The position numbers were made by a program, and so were the translations under genes. The notes beneath the pieces are model-generated. The model was not told the origin of the DNA and ran no database searches. It worked only from the letters and a program-made list of their open reading frames with translations. From Lysinibacillus_B sp050613145 (lineage in GTDB: Bacteria; Bacillota; Bacilli; Bacillales_A; Planococcaceae): DNA of 64,000 bases. The number at the start of each line of letters is the position of its first letter. Within the stretch, counting starts at the first letter, position 1. This document shows, piece by piece, positions 8,141 through 17,891 of this stretch. The stretch spans positions 1,550,001-1,614,000 of the forward strand of contig NZ_CP192507.1 in assembly GCF_050613145.1 (NCBI RefSeq). The letters are read 5' to 3'.

Positions 8141-9856
8141 TTATTCTTTTAGTTTAAATGTACCGACAAATGATTCTAATTGTTGTGCCATTTGATTTGT
8201 TTTAGTTGAACCTTGTGTCACTTCATTAATACTAGCGGTTGTTTCTTGAATAGCTGCTGAAATGTTTAACATTGTGCTCTCAATTTCACGGATCGCTTCT
8301 GTTAGCTGTTCAATCATTTGAGCAACATGATCGGATTTCGCTGTTTCTACCGTTATTAAATTTGAGATGTTTGTAATCGCGCTGACAGTTTCGGCTACAG
8401 CGGACGAAATATCACTAAGTGATTGAGCAGTTAACTGCACTGTTGTCGTCCCTTTTTCGATTGATTGTGTGCTATCTTTTGTTGAAGAAGTCACTTGCTG
8501 AATAAGCCCCATAATAGTTTGAACGAGTTTTTCTACTTCTAATACTTCTTGATTCGATTGTTCTGCTAGCTTTCGAACTTCCTCCGCTACAACTGCAAAA
8601 CCTTTTCCATGTTCACCTGCTCTAGCCGCTTCAATGGAGGCATTCAATGCTAGAAGGTTCGTTTGTGTTGCAATACCTCCAATAGAAGTGGTAATGTCTT
8701 GGATTTTCGTGGCGGACGCAACGAGATTTTCAATTGTTTGCTGTACTTCATTCGAACTATGACGAATTAAAGTCATATCGTTTTGTGTTTCTTTCGCGCG
8801 TTGTTCACCCGTGATTGCGATTTGCATCGTTTGATTTGATTTTTCTACTGTTTCATCGGCTTTTGCTTTGATCGTTTGTAAATCTTGTGCAAGTGATGAT
8901 AGCATGCCTGATGCGTTTTCTGCATGATGCATGCCACTTGTTACGGCTACTGTTACATCCTCCATGCTATGTGCAATAGTTTGAGCCGCATCTGTCATTT
9001 CATCCATGGCACTAGCGGTTTCATTTGCATTCGTTGTTAATTGATGAGAAGTGGATTGCATTGTTAACAACATATGTTGCAAGTTATCCTTCATTTGATT
9101 TAATGTACGCGCTAAGTCTCTTACTTCATCCTTTCCTTTAACTGTTGTTTTAGCGACAACTAAATTTCCATCTGCAATTTGTTTTGCTTGTTCGATTAAT
9201 TGGCTAATTAGCTTTGTTTTACGACGAATTAAAAAGCCCGTAAAAATAGAAGCGATAAGCATAGGGATGAAACTAATTAAAATGCCATTACGTACAACAT
9301 CCCATGTACGCTCTTTTACGATGTTAGCATTAAAATCGATGACATTAATGGCGATAATTTCTTTTGTCGGATCATGATCTTTATAAATTGGTGCATAACC
9401 AGATAGACGCTCCATATCACCAAATGTATACGGTTCTGAATACGTTGGATGATGCATATTAAGTAACATTTCAATAGCTTGTGCATCTGTTTGGAAGGAG
9501 TCACCTGGAGCAAAGCCTTTTTCTGCAAGGTTTTTATCAAGTGCGATGAGTGTGCCGTCAAGCGATAAAATATATTGTGTTTCAAAAATATCTTTATGAC
9601 CTGTTGTCCAATTGAGGTCACTACTGATTTTGTCCATTGCGGCACGGTCTCCTGTAAGCGCCTTTTCTAAATTCTGTGAGTTGGTCAAGCCTGTTGTAAT
9701 GTTAGCGCAGCCATATGCCTCTATACCGGCAGCATCATACAATTTATTATAAGCTGTTATATATGTAGCTACTGATGTAATCCCAAGCATGACAATCAGT
9801 ATTCCAGCAATGATTGTGCCAAGTTGGAAAGTTAATGAATGATTTAGTTTCATCAT
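8141..9856 (-). CDS. Methyl-accepting chemotaxis protein
   Basis: A transmembrane chemoreceptor that controls CheA. Order: a short cytoplasmic start, membrane helix 1 at about residues 12-34, an extracellular sensor region of about 150 residues, membrane helix 2 at about 189-210, HAMP at about 211-263, then the helical signalling domain. The highly conserved hairpin tip is at about 395-434 and includes LLALNASIEAARAGE. The ligand cannot be inferred. 571 residues. The ATG at 9856 has AAAGGAG eight bases upstream. It stands alone and is not next to other chemotaxis genes. Confidence 0.92.
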   Translation of the reverse strand: MMKLNHSLTFQLGTIIAGILIVMLGITSVATYITAYNKLYDAAGIEAYGCANITTGLTNSQNLEKALTGDRAAMDKISSDLNWTTGHKDIFETQYILSLDGTLIALDKNLAEKGFAPGDSFQTDAQAIEMLLNMHHPTYSEPYTFGDMERLSGYAPIYKDHDPTKEIIAINVIDFNANIVKERTWDVVRNGILISFIPMLIASIFTGFLIRRKTKLISQLIEQAKQIADGNLVVAKTTVKGKDEVRDLARTLNQMKDNLQHMLLTMQSTSHQLTTNANETASAMDEMTDAAQTIAHSMEDVTVAVTSGMHHAENASGMLSSLAQDLQTIKAKADETVEKSNQTMQIAITGEQRAKETQNDMTLIRHSSNEVQQTIENLVASATKIQDITTSIGGIATQTNLLALNASIEAARAGEHGKGFAVVAEEVRKLAEQSNQEVLEVEKLVQTIMGLIQQVTSSTKDSTQSIEKGTTTVQLTAQSLSDISSAVAETVSAITNISNLITVETAKSDHVAQMIEQLTEAIREIESTMLNISAAIQETTASINEVTQGSTKTNQMAQQLESFVGTFKLKE

Positions 9857-9994
9857 TTAAATGACTCCTTTCTAAAAATCGATGTAAATTCAAGCGTGTT
9901 GTTTATTATACTATAAAGATGTATTTAGAATATATCTTTATTTTAATACATCCATTTTTTATAAAACGTTAATACCTGTATGTAAAGCATGACC

Positions 9995-10007
9995 GAACTG
10001 TGTGTTC
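9995..10007. promoter_or_regulatory. Near-match to a LexA (SOS) box upstream of dinG
   Basis: GAAC-TGTGT-GTTC, with a preceding C, lies about 50 bases before the dinG start. The Bacillus LexA site has four bases between the half-sites and this one has five, so binding is doubtful. Confidence 0.25.
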
Positions 10008-10053
10008 TGTGATAAAATGCGCATATAATTATGAGGATAGTGAGTTGAGAGCG

Positions 10054-12840
10054 ATGATGGAAAGTCCAAAATACGCAATTGTAGATTTAGAAACAACTGG
10101 TCATCATCCAGCGAATGGAGATCGGATGATTCAAATTGCAATTGTCATAATGAAGGATTGGTGTATTGAAAAGACTTTTACATCATTCATTCACCCAGGG
10201 AAACCAATCCCGCTTTTCATTCAAGATTTAACAAGTATAACGGATGATGATGTGCGAGATGCTTTACCTTTTGAGGCACATGCGGATTATATATATGAGT
10301 TGTTGGAAGGGTCCGTATTTGTAGCGCATAATGCGGATTTTGATTTATCGTTTTTGCAGGCGGAGTTTAAACGTGCAGGACTTTCACAGTGGCACGGCAA
10401 AGTGATTGATACCGTTGAGCTTGCGAAAATTGTATTTCCTACAGCGCTAGGTTATAAGCTAGGGGATTTAGCATATGAGTTAGGTATTCAGCATACAAAG
10501 GCTCATCGGGCAGATGCTGATGCAAAAGCGACAGCAGAGCTATTAAAAATATGCTGGGATGAGCTACTACGTTTCCCTTTACCAACATTGCAACAGCTAC
10601 ATAAGCGTTCATTTCGTTTGAGGTCTAATTTAGCACAGCTATTTTTTGAAGCACTTCAATTAAAACGTAGCAAAGTGGAACACTATGAAGATTATGTTTT
10701 TTACCATCAATTAGCGATGCGGAAGTTACACGTTGGAGGCGAAGATTCGTATCCAGTAGTTAATTATCCCGCTACTCGAACTGAAAAAATAGAAAAGCTA
10801 AAGGAAACAGTGCCGAACTTTGAGGAGCGTCCAAGACAATTTCAAATGATGGATTTTGTATGGGACAGTTTAAATGACAAACAAGAAAGAGTAATTGAAG
10901 CTTCGACAGGTATCGGAAAGACGCTATCGTATTTGCTTCCTGCGTTTTATTATGCAAGGAAATCGACATGTAAAGTTGGCATTAGTACGTATACATCACA
11001 CTTAATGGATCAGCTATTACAAGAGGAAATTCCAAGACTTGAACGAATCACAGGAAAATCGGTAAAAATTGCGCTCCTAAAAGGCATGAATCATTATGTG
11101 GACGTAGTACGTTTTTCTCAGCAATATATGATGCAAGATGATTCTTATGATGAAACGCTCATTATTTTACAAGTACTTGTGTGGCTAACTAAAACGGAAA
11201 CAGGCGATTTGGATGAAATCAATGTATCTGGTGGGGGACAACTATTCCTGAATAAAATTCGCAAAAACGAAAATTCAACTTTACTACAATCTGATTTTGA
11301 TTATTATGAACGCGCGTTACGAAAAGCAAAGTATGCAGATATACTTTTAACAAATCATGCGATGCTGTTAGCCGATTTAATGCGTCCAACGCCTATTTTT
11401 GAGCAAATAGGTGGTTGGATTATTGATGAAGCGCATCAATTTGTGCAAGCTGCTATTACGCAAGACGAAAAATTATTTTCGTTTAAAAACTGGAAATATC
11501 TTTTTGGACAAATTGGGGTATACACGGATGAAGCTCAGTTTTACAAATTACAGCGATTGGCATTAAAAACGCATCGTGTACCAATGCAAGTAATGCAGCA
11601 GTTAGAAAAATTATTTATGCAAATGTTAGCGAAATTTGATCAAGTAATGCATAATCTTACACATTTATTGATGCAACAATTAAAACGGTCAAATAAGCAT
11701 GATATGAAAACGACGGTGTTTTTAGAGCAACTAGCTATTGACCGTCAACAGTTTGAACAGTTTTCCACAATTGTACAACGTTGGCTTGATGCAGCAGAAG
11801 AGGTAGGGAAACAATTCGAAAAAAGTGTAGATGAGTTAGCACCGGAACATGTATTTATTTTAGACGAGTGGCGCTTTTGGATACGGGAATACAAATTAGC
11901 GATTGTGCAGTGGGACGATGTATTTTTACGTTCTAACACCGAGTACTCAACGTGGATTGAGGTGGATAGACGCAGTATCCCAAGCTCCCTTCAACTACTG
12001 AAAAAGCCTATTCAAGTGACATCAACCATTGAAAGATTGTTTAGTGCATACCGAGAAAAGATAGGGATTATTTGGACATCAGGCACAATGACAGTACCGC
12101 ATAATGCCCATTTTATAACCGACCAACTAGGTATTGCACACGATGTGCCACTAGAAGTATTACAAGCACCAGCCACTTACTTTAGTGGGGCTAAAGCATT
12201 TGTTGTAACAGATATGCCGGATATTCAGACGGTTAGTCAATCAGAGTATATTGAAGCGGTTGCCCATGCTGTGACACGTACAGTAAAAACGACAGATGGA
12301 CGCTGTTTTGTCTTATTTACATCACAACAAATGTTGCGTGAAACAGTGGAACTCATTCAAGATAGTGGGCTTCTTGATGAGTATATGGTATTTGCACAAG
12401 GTGTGACACCGGGTAGTCGCATGCGTCTTTTAAAAGCATTCCAAAAGTTCAACCAATCTGTCTTATTTGGTACAAATAGCTTCTGGGAAGGCGTAGATGT
12501 ACCAGGGGACGGTCTTGCGTCAGTCATTGTTGTGCGGTTACCATTTTCTTCGCCAGATGAGCCAACATTCAAAGCACGTGCTAATTATTTACAGGCACAA
12601 GGGAGAAATTCATTTACTGAACTTTCTCTTCCAGAAGCCGTTTTAAGATTTAAGCAAGGGTTTGGTCGTCTAATCCGTTCTTCACAAGATAAAGGGGTAT
12701 TAATTGTACTAGATCGACGAATTGAAACGAAATCTTACGGGCATGAGTTTATCCATGCATTACCGCCAATTTCTGTACAAAAACTACCACTGCGGGATAT
12801 GGTATTAGCGCTTGAAGATTGGTATAATAATGAACGATGA
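10054..12840 (+). CDS. dinG: ATP-dependent helicase/exonuclease DinG
   Basis: DinG of the Firmicute type: an N-terminal DEDD exonuclease domain (DLETTGHHP near residue 12, HNADFD further on) joined to an XPD-like superfamily 2 helicase. The helicase part shows the Walker A motif STGIGKT, the DEAH box in IIDEAHQF, and the late motif SFWEGVDVPGDG. At 928 residues it matches the B. subtilis protein (about 930). I start at the ATG pair at 10054/10057; the upstream extension to 10000 looks like leader. It begins the conserved dinG-ypmB-aspB-asnS-dnaD-nth-ypoC series. Role: processing of nucleic acid structures in repair. Confidence 0.9.
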   Translation: MMESPKYAIVDLETTGHHPANGDRMIQIAIVIMKDWCIEKTFTSFIHPGKPIPLFIQDLTSITDDDVRDALPFEAHADYIYELLEGSVFVAHNADFDLSFLQAEFKRAGLSQWHGKVIDTVELAKIVFPTALGYKLGDLAYELGIQHTKAHRADADAKATAELLKICWDELLRFPLPTLQQLHKRSFRLRSNLAQLFFEALQLKRSKVEHYEDYVFYHQLAMRKLHVGGEDSYPVVNYPATRTEKIEKLKETVPNFEERPRQFQMMDFVWDSLNDKQERVIEASTGIGKTLSYLLPAFYYARKSTCKVGISTYTSHLMDQLLQEEIPRLERITGKSVKIALLKGMNHYVDVVRFSQQYMMQDDSYDETLIILQVLVWLTKTETGDLDEINVSGGGQLFLNKIRKNENSTLLQSDFDYYERALRKAKYADILLTNHAMLLADLMRPTPIFEQIGGWIIDEAHQFVQAAITQDEKLFSFKNWKYLFGQIGVYTDEAQFYKLQRLALKTHRVPMQVMQQLEKLFMQMLAKFDQVMHNLTHLLMQQLKRSNKHDMKTTVFLEQLAIDRQQFEQFSTIVQRWLDAAEEVGKQFEKSVDELAPEHVFILDEWRFWIREYKLAIVQWDDVFLRSNTEYSTWIEVDRRSIPSSLQLLKKPIQVTSTIERLFSAYREKIGIIWTSGTMTVPHNAHFITDQLGIAHDVPLEVLQAPATYFSGAKAFVVTDMPDIQTVSQSEYIEAVAHAVTRTVKTTDGRCFVLFTSQQMLRETVELIQDSGLLDEYMVFAQGVTPGSRMRLLKAFQKFNQSVLFGTNSFWEGVDVPGDGLASVIVVRLPFSSPDEPTFKARANYLQAQGRNSFTELSLPEAVLRFKQGFGRLIRSSQDKGVLIVLDRRIETKSYGHEFIHALPPISVQKLPLRDMVLALEDWYNNER

Positions 12841-12862
12841 GGAAAGAAAGCAGGGTAGCAAG

Positions 12863-12919
12863 ATGAAGCGACTAGATAAATATTTTTCGGCATATAGATT
12901 AAAGAAGGTGGCACGATGA
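12863..12919 (+). CDS. Possible 18-residue leader peptide coupled to ypmB
   Basis: ATG at 12863 opens an 18-codon frame (MKRLDKYFSAYRLKKVAR) whose TGA overlaps the ypmB start as ATGA at 12916-12919. A GCAGGG word sits upstream. B. subtilis has a small gene, ypmA, in this place, but I cannot match the sequence. It may be a coupling leader or chance. Confidence 0.3.
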   Translation: MKRLDKYFSAYRLKKVAR

Positions 12920-13398
12920 AAAATTGGCTCATTTTCGGCATCATATTTATGATTTCGTTAGGTCTTGCTATCGTCTCTATAGTCCTCTGGAAAGCCGATT
13001 CCCCATTTAATGAATGGGAACAAAAAGCAGAGGATTTAGCCATTGAGTCAAAGTCCCTTGCAATTGTTACAAATAGTTATGTTTACAATGGAAATAAGCC
13101 GTATGTTACGGTATTCGGGGTAGATGAATACGGTAAGGAAAAAGCAATATTTGTTCCAATCAGCTTAGAAGAGGACATGATTCAGGAAGTATTTTTGCAA
13201 GACGGTATTACAAAGGAACAAGCTTTATCGGTTTTACGTAATGAAACGAATGTGAAAGAAATACTTCATACAAAATTAGGCTATGAGGAAGCAGGCGCCG
13301 TATGGGAAATTACCTATACGAATGACGCAGAGAAGCTAAATTATGTGTATATTTTGTTTGAAGACGGGCAATGGTGGAAACGCATATTGAATTTGTAG
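12916..13398 (+). CDS. ypmB: YpmB-like membrane-anchored protein
   Basis: A 160-residue protein with one N-terminal membrane helix (about residues 4-25) and an extracellular part of two similar small alpha/beta units, the DUF5590/PepSY-like fold of YpmB. The function is not established. GAAGGTGG precedes the ATG. It lies between dinG and aspB as in B. subtilis, which supports the name, and aspB starts 14 bases after its stop. Likely part of the same transcript. Confidence 0.8.
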   Translation: MKNWLIFGIIFMISLGLAIVSIVLWKADSPFNEWEQKAEDLAIESKSLAIVTNSYVYNGNKPYVTVFGVDEYGKEKAIFVPISLEEDMIQEVFLQDGITKEQALSVLRNETNVKEILHTKLGYEEAGAVWEITYTNDAEKLNYVYILFEDGQWWKRILNL

Positions 13399-13411
13399 AG
13401 GAGAGATTTTC

Positions 13412-14605
13412 TTGAAACAATTATTAGCTAATCGAGTAAAAACTTTAACACCATCTTCAACTTTAGCTATTACAGCAAAGGCAAAAGAGTTAAAAGAACA
13501 AGGTATTGATGTAATCGGCCTAGGTGCTGGGGAGCCAGATTTTAACACACCACAAAATATTTTAGATGCTGCAGTTGAATCGATGAACAAAGGCTTAACA
13601 AAGTATACTCCAGCAGGCGGTTTACCTGTATTAAAGCAAGCAATTATTGATAAATTACAGCGTGATAACAACCTTACATACAAAGCAAATGAAATTATGG
13701 TGGGTGTTGGGGCTAAGCACGTATTATATACATTATTCCAAGTCATTCTAAACGAAGGCGACGAAGTAATTATTCCAATTCCTTATTGGGTATCTTATCC
13801 AGAACAAGTGAAATTAGCAGGTGGTGTACCAGTTTATGTGGAAGGCACAGCTGAGCAAGGGTACAAAATTACGCCAGAACAATTAGCAGCAGCTGTAACA
13901 GAGAAAACAAAAGCAGTGATCATCAACTCACCATCAAACCCATCAGGTATGATTTATTCTCGTGAAGAGCTTGAAACATTAGCGAAAGTTGCTGAAGAAA
14001 AAGATATTATAATCGTATCAGATGAAATTTATGAAAAACTTGTATACAATGGTGTGGAACATTTTTCTATCGCGCAATTGTCAGAAAATATTAAAGCGCG
14101 TACGATTGTTGTAAATGGTGTAGCGAAATCGCACTCAATGACAGGCTGGCGCATCGGGTATGCAGCAGGTAACGCTGATATTATTAAAGCAATGACAGAC
14201 CTTGCTTCACACTCAACTTCGAATGCTACAACAACAGCACAATATGCAACGGTTGAAGCATATAATGGGCCTCAAGATGCTGTAGAAGAAATGCGCCAAG
14301 CATTTGAATCTCGTCTAGAGAAAATCTACCCACAGCTTGCTGCGATTCCTGGCTTTAAAGTGTTAAAGCCACAAGGTGCGTTTTACTTATTACCAGACGT
14401 GGCTGAAGCAGCAGCGAAAACAGGGTTTGAATCGGTAGATGCATTTGCAGCTGCTCTGTTAACAGAAGCAAATGTAGCAGTCATTCCAGGTTCAGGCTTT
14501 GGTGCAGATGCGACAATCCGCTTATCGTATGCAACATCACTAGAATTACTAGAGGAAGCAGTTCGTCGGATTGATACATTTGTAAAATCAAAATGGCAAG
14601 ACTAA
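13412..14605 (+). CDS. aspB: Aspartate aminotransferase
   Basis: A PLP-dependent class I aminotransferase interconverting aspartate and oxaloacetate with glutamate. Visible residues are the GAGEPDF start motif at 38-44, the NSPSNPSG cofactor segment at 172-179, DEIY at 204-207, and the PLP lysine Lys239 within AKSHSMTGWR. 397 residues, close to B. subtilis AspB. It uses a TTG start at 13412 with AGAGGAGAG eight bases upstream. The location next to asnS links aspartate supply with asparaginyl-tRNA. Confidence 0.93.
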   Translation: MKQLLANRVKTLTPSSTLAITAKAKELKEQGIDVIGLGAGEPDFNTPQNILDAAVESMNKGLTKYTPAGGLPVLKQAIIDKLQRDNNLTYKANEIMVGVGAKHVLYTLFQVILNEGDEVIIPIPYWVSYPEQVKLAGGVPVYVEGTAEQGYKITPEQLAAAVTEKTKAVIINSPSNPSGMIYSREELETLAKVAEEKDIIIVSDEIYEKLVYNGVEHFSIAQLSENIKARTIVVNGVAKSHSMTGWRIGYAAGNADIIKAMTDLASHSTSNATTTAQYATVEAYNGPQDAVEEMRQAFESRLEKIYPQLAAIPGFKVLKPQGAFYLLPDVAEAAAKTGFESVDAFAAALLTEANVAVIPGSGFGADATIRLSYATSLELLEEAVRRIDTFVKSKWQD

Positions 14606-14636
14606 TTACTGCTCTCTCATTTTGGAGGACATTGTT

Positions 14637-15932
14637 ATGAAGAAAATTATGATCAAGGATATGCCTTTGCATATCGGCGAAACAGTCAAACTAGGTGCTT
14701 GGCTAGCAAACAAACGCTCAAGCGGTAAGATTGCGTTTTTACAATTACGTGATGGCTCTGGTTTTGTACAGGGCGTTGTTGTAAAAGCAGAAGTCGGGGA
14801 AGAATTATTTGCTGTAGCAAAAGGGTTAACGCAAGAAACATCGATGTATGTTACGGGTGAAGTGAAAGCAGATGAGCGCTCACCATTTGGTTGCGAATTG
14901 AATGTAACAGGCATTGAAATCATTCATGCGGCAACAGACTTCCCTATTACACCAAAAGAGCACGGAACAGAGTTTTTAATGGATAACCGTCATCTTTGGT
15001 TACGTTCACGTAAGCAGCATGCGATTATGAAAATCCGCAATGAAATCATTCGTGCAACATATGAATTCTTTAATGCAAATGGTTTTACAAAAATGGACCC
15101 ACCTATTTTAACTGGATCTGCTCCTGAAGGTACGTCTGAGCTTTTTGCTACAAAATATTTTGATGAAGATGCCTATCTTTCTCAGTCAGGTCAGCTTTAT
15201 ATGGAAGCAGCTGCGATGGCGTTAGGAAGAGTATTTTCGTTCGGTCCAACATTCCGCGCTGAAAAATCAAAAACACGTCGTCACTTAATTGAGTTTTGGA
15301 TGATTGAGCCAGAAATGGCGTTTGTTGAGTTTGAAGAAAACCTAGCAGTACAAGAGCAATATGTGGAGCATATTGTTCAATCAGTACTGAAAAACTGTAA
15401 GCTAGATTTAGAACGCCTTGGTCGTGATACTTCTAAATTAGAAAATATTAAAGCACCGTTCCCGCGCATTTCTTACGATGATGCGATTAAATTCTTACAC
15501 GAACAAGGATTTGACGATATTGAGTGGGGTGATGACTTCGGGGCACCACATGAAACAGCGATTGCCAATGCATATGATAAGCCTGTATTCATTACATGTT
15601 ACCCAGTAGGCATTAAACCATTCTATATGCAGCCACACCCAGAGCGTAACGATGTAGTACTTTGCGCGGACTTAATTGCACCAGAAGGCTACGGTGAAAT
15701 TATCGGTGGTTCTGAGCGTATTCACGACTACGATTTATTGAAATCACGTCTGGAAGAGCATAATCTTTCAATGGATGCATACGCATGGTATTTAGAATTA
15801 CGTAAACAGGGGTCTGTACCACACTCGGGCTTTGGTCTAGGCTTAGAGCGTACAGTAGCATGGATTTCAGGAACGGAGCACATTCGTGAAACAATCCCAT
15901 TCCCGCGTTTATTAAATCGTTTATATCCTTAA
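14637..15932 (+). CDS. asnS: Asparagine-tRNA ligase
   Basis: A class IIb aminoacyl-tRNA synthetase that charges tRNA-Asn. It has an N-terminal OB-fold anticodon-binding domain (about residues 15-110), class II motif 2 around FRAEKSKTRRHLIEFW and motif 3 GFGLGLERTV near the end. The ATG at 14637 is chosen because TGGAGGA lies seven bases upstream; the longer TTG frame from 14622 would include that ribosome site. 431 residues versus 430 in B. subtilis. No T-box leader is seen in the short gap after aspB. Confidence 0.95.
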   Translation: MKKIMIKDMPLHIGETVKLGAWLANKRSSGKIAFLQLRDGSGFVQGVVVKAEVGEELFAVAKGLTQETSMYVTGEVKADERSPFGCELNVTGIEIIHAATDFPITPKEHGTEFLMDNRHLWLRSRKQHAIMKIRNEIIRATYEFFNANGFTKMDPPILTGSAPEGTSELFATKYFDEDAYLSQSGQLYMEAAAMALGRVFSFGPTFRAEKSKTRRHLIEFWMIEPEMAFVEFEENLAVQEQYVEHIVQSVLKNCKLDLERLGRDTSKLENIKAPFPRISYDDAIKFLHEQGFDDIEWGDDFGAPHETAIANAYDKPVFITCYPVGIKPFYMQPHPERNDVVLCADLIAPEGYGEIIGGSERIHDYDLLKSRLEEHNLSMDAYAWYLELRKQGSVPHSGFGLGLERTVAWISGTEHIRETIPFPRLLNRLYP

Positions 15933-15984
15933 TGAAACGTGAAAATGACCTATTGTAGAATAAGACGAGATATAGAAAAAAGAG

Positions 15985-16014
15985 AGCGTCCGAATGTGGT
16001 TTCGGACGCTTTCT
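15985..16014 (+). terminator. Hairpin between asnS and dnaD
   Basis: AGCGTCCGAA pairs with TTCGGACGCT across a 6-base loop, then TTCTATTCT. It would end or attenuate the asnS transcript before dnaD. Confidence 0.7.
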
Positions 16015-16043
16015 ATTCTGTAAAAAGAAAGGAGTCTAACAAA

Positions 16044-16757
16044 ATGAATAACGATTACAACCGACTCCGTTCATGGACACAACAACGGCATGTTACTGTG
16101 CCACACTTCTTTTTCCAAACATATAAAGAGCTCGGTATACTAGATGATGAAGCGGTTTTAATTATGCATCTGTTAAGCTTCTTTGAGGAAAGTATCGAAT
16201 TTCCAACACCGGAGGATTTAGCGAAGCGCACGAGCTTTACGGCAAATGATATAACAATTCGCATTCAGCGAATACTTCAAAAAGGCTTTTTAGAAATTAC
16301 ACAAGGTGTAGACAACAACGGTATGATTTTTGAAAAGTATTCATTATATCCGCTTTGGGAGCGCATTATGCAACTACTCGACCAAAAAGCGATGGCCAAA
16401 TCTGAAATGAGTGCCAAAAATGACGAGGGCGAAATTTTTACGATGTTTGAACAAGAGTTTGGAAGATTGTTATCACCGATGGAGATTGAAACAATTTCGA
16501 TGTGGTTTGATAAAGATGGGCATACCCCTGCTATTATTAAAGCGGCCTTAAAAGAAGCGGTTGTAGCAGGGAAAATCTCACTTCGTTATATCGATCGGAT
16601 TTTATTTGAATGGAAAAAGAAAAATATCACATCTGTCAAACAAATAGAACAGCATGCTGAGCAATTTAGAAGCCGTTCTGTACAAGTTATTCAGCCAGCC
16701 CATGAACAGCCAGTAAAAAGCGGCATGTTTTATAACTGGCTAGATGAGCGCGAATAG
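16044..16757 (+). CDS. dnaD: DNA replication initiation protein DnaD
   Basis: DnaD helps remodel the origin and load the DnaC helicase together with DnaB in Firmicutes. The sequence shows an N-terminal winged-helix oligomerisation domain (about residues 15-110) and a C-terminal DnaD/DnaB domain (about 130-205) with the FEQEFGRLLSPMEIE segment and YIDRILFEWKKKNI. The ATG at 16044 has AAAGGAG at good spacing; the open frame upstream contains the asnS hairpin. 237 residues, near the B. subtilis 232. nth follows after 12 bases. Confidence 0.92.
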   Translation: MNNDYNRLRSWTQQRHVTVPHFFFQTYKELGILDDEAVLIMHLLSFFEESIEFPTPEDLAKRTSFTANDITIRIQRILQKGFLEITQGVDNNGMIFEKYSLYPLWERIMQLLDQKAMAKSEMSAKNDEGEIFTMFEQEFGRLLSPMEIETISMWFDKDGHTPAIIKAALKEAVVAGKISLRYIDRILFEWKKKNITSVKQIEQHAEQFRSRSVQVIQPAHEQPVKSGMFYNWLDERE

Positions 16758-16769
16758 GAGGAGAGTGAC

Positions 16770-17429
16770 GTGCTAACAAAAGCAAAATGGCTCCATTTTT
16801 TAGACGTGATGGATGAGATGTTTCCAGAGGCACATTGTGAGCTCGTGCATGACAATCCATTTGAGCTGACGATTGCCACACTGTTATCGGCACAATGCAC
16901 GGATGCACTGGTCAATCGCGTGACAAAAAATTTATTCCAAAAATACAAAACACCGAGTGATTATTTAGCTGTTGATTTAGAAGAGCTACAAAACGATATT
17001 CGCTCGATTGGCTTATACCGTAATAAATCAAAAAATATTCAGCTTCTTTGTCAGAGACTAATCGACGAATACGACGGCGAAATTCCGGCAAATCGTGAAG
17101 CTCTTGTCACACTACCGGGTGTAGGGCGGAAAACGGCGAACGTTGTGCTATCAGTTGCCTTTGATATTCCAGCAATGGCCGTTGATACACATGTTGAGCG
17201 TATTACAAAGCGTTTAGGTCTTTGTAGGTGGAAGGATTCCGTGCTTGAAGTGGAAGAAACGATTATGAAGAAAACACCGATTGAACGCTGGAGCCGTGCG
17301 CATCATCAAATGATTTTCTTTGGACGCTATCATTGTAAGGCGCAAAACCCACAATGTCATGAATGCCCACTATTATCTGACTGTCGAGAAGGGCAAAAAC
17401 GTCTGAAGAAGGGGTTGGTAAAGCTGTGA
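16770..17429 (+). CDS. nth: Endonuclease III
   Basis: A DNA glycosylase/AP lyase for oxidised pyrimidines in base excision repair. The helix-hairpin-helix LPGVGRKTA carries the catalytic Lys121, and Asp139 in AVDTHV is the second catalytic residue. The [4Fe-4S] cluster cysteines are Cys189, Cys196, Cys199 and Cys205 (C-x6-C-x2-C-x5-C). GTG start at 16770 behind AGGAGGAGAG. Its stop overlaps the ypoC start as GTGA, so translation is coupled. 219 residues. Confidence 0.95.
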   Translation: MLTKAKWLHFLDVMDEMFPEAHCELVHDNPFELTIATLLSAQCTDALVNRVTKNLFQKYKTPSDYLAVDLEELQNDIRSIGLYRNKSKNIQLLCQRLIDEYDGEIPANREALVTLPGVGRKTANVVLSVAFDIPAMAVDTHVERITKRLGLCRWKDSVLEVEETIMKKTPIERWSRAHHQMIFFGRYHCKAQNPQCHECPLLSDCREGQKRLKKGLVKL

Positions 17430-17767
17430 TTGAAGTAAACAAAGAAGCTCTTTCAAAGGAAACGGTCCATGCATGGTTTGCTCAGTGGGAAGCATTAGAG
17501 GAACAAATCTATGCCGCTCACGAAGCAAGAAATGGTGAAGCGAAAAGCTTGATGGAACAAGGTATTGCCCATTTTGAACAGCTTTTAGTAGAATCTGCAA
17601 CTAGTGAAGTAGGGCCAGATGCAGACTTTGAGCTATATCCTATTAATGGTAGAGAACGCCTTCGCTTTATTAAAGCAAAACCTGGGCAATACGCTTGCTA
17701 TCGTCAGCTAGATGAGTTATTCAAAGAAACAAAAAAGCGTGCAGCAAGACTGCGTTTAAAGAAATAA
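17426..17767 (+). CDS. ypoC: YpoC-like protein
   Basis: A 113-residue soluble protein of unknown function that corresponds by position and size to YpoC, which follows nth in Bacillales. It starts with GTG at 17426, four bases into the end of nth, and ends just before a terminator, so it is the last gene of the dinG-ypoC series. Residues FIKAKPGQYACYRQLDELF form its most conserved-looking patch. No catalytic motif is visible. Confidence 0.75.
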   Translation: MIEVNKEALSKETVHAWFAQWEALEEQIYAAHEARNGEAKSLMEQGIAHFEQLLVESATSEVGPDADFELYPINGRERLRFIKAKPGQYACYRQLDELFKETKKRAARLRLKK

Positions 17768-17770
17768 GTT

Positions 17771-17806
17771 AAATCCCTCAATCATTGCGATTAAGGGATT
17801 TTTCAT
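17771..17806 (+). terminator. Terminator after ypoC
   Basis: AAATCCCTcAAT pairs with ATTaAGGGATTT, followed by TTTCATTTTTT. Confidence 0.8.
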
Positions 17807-17891
17807 TTTTTAGTTATCTAAGATATTGCTAGTTAAGTATGTTATCGTGTAAAGATTTATTCGAAAAATGTGATAAGAGATTGTTTTTATT

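Noticed and set aside
14600..14640. T-box leader for asnS
   Set aside because: The gap after aspB is only 31 bases and has just a ribosome site; there is no room for a T-box.
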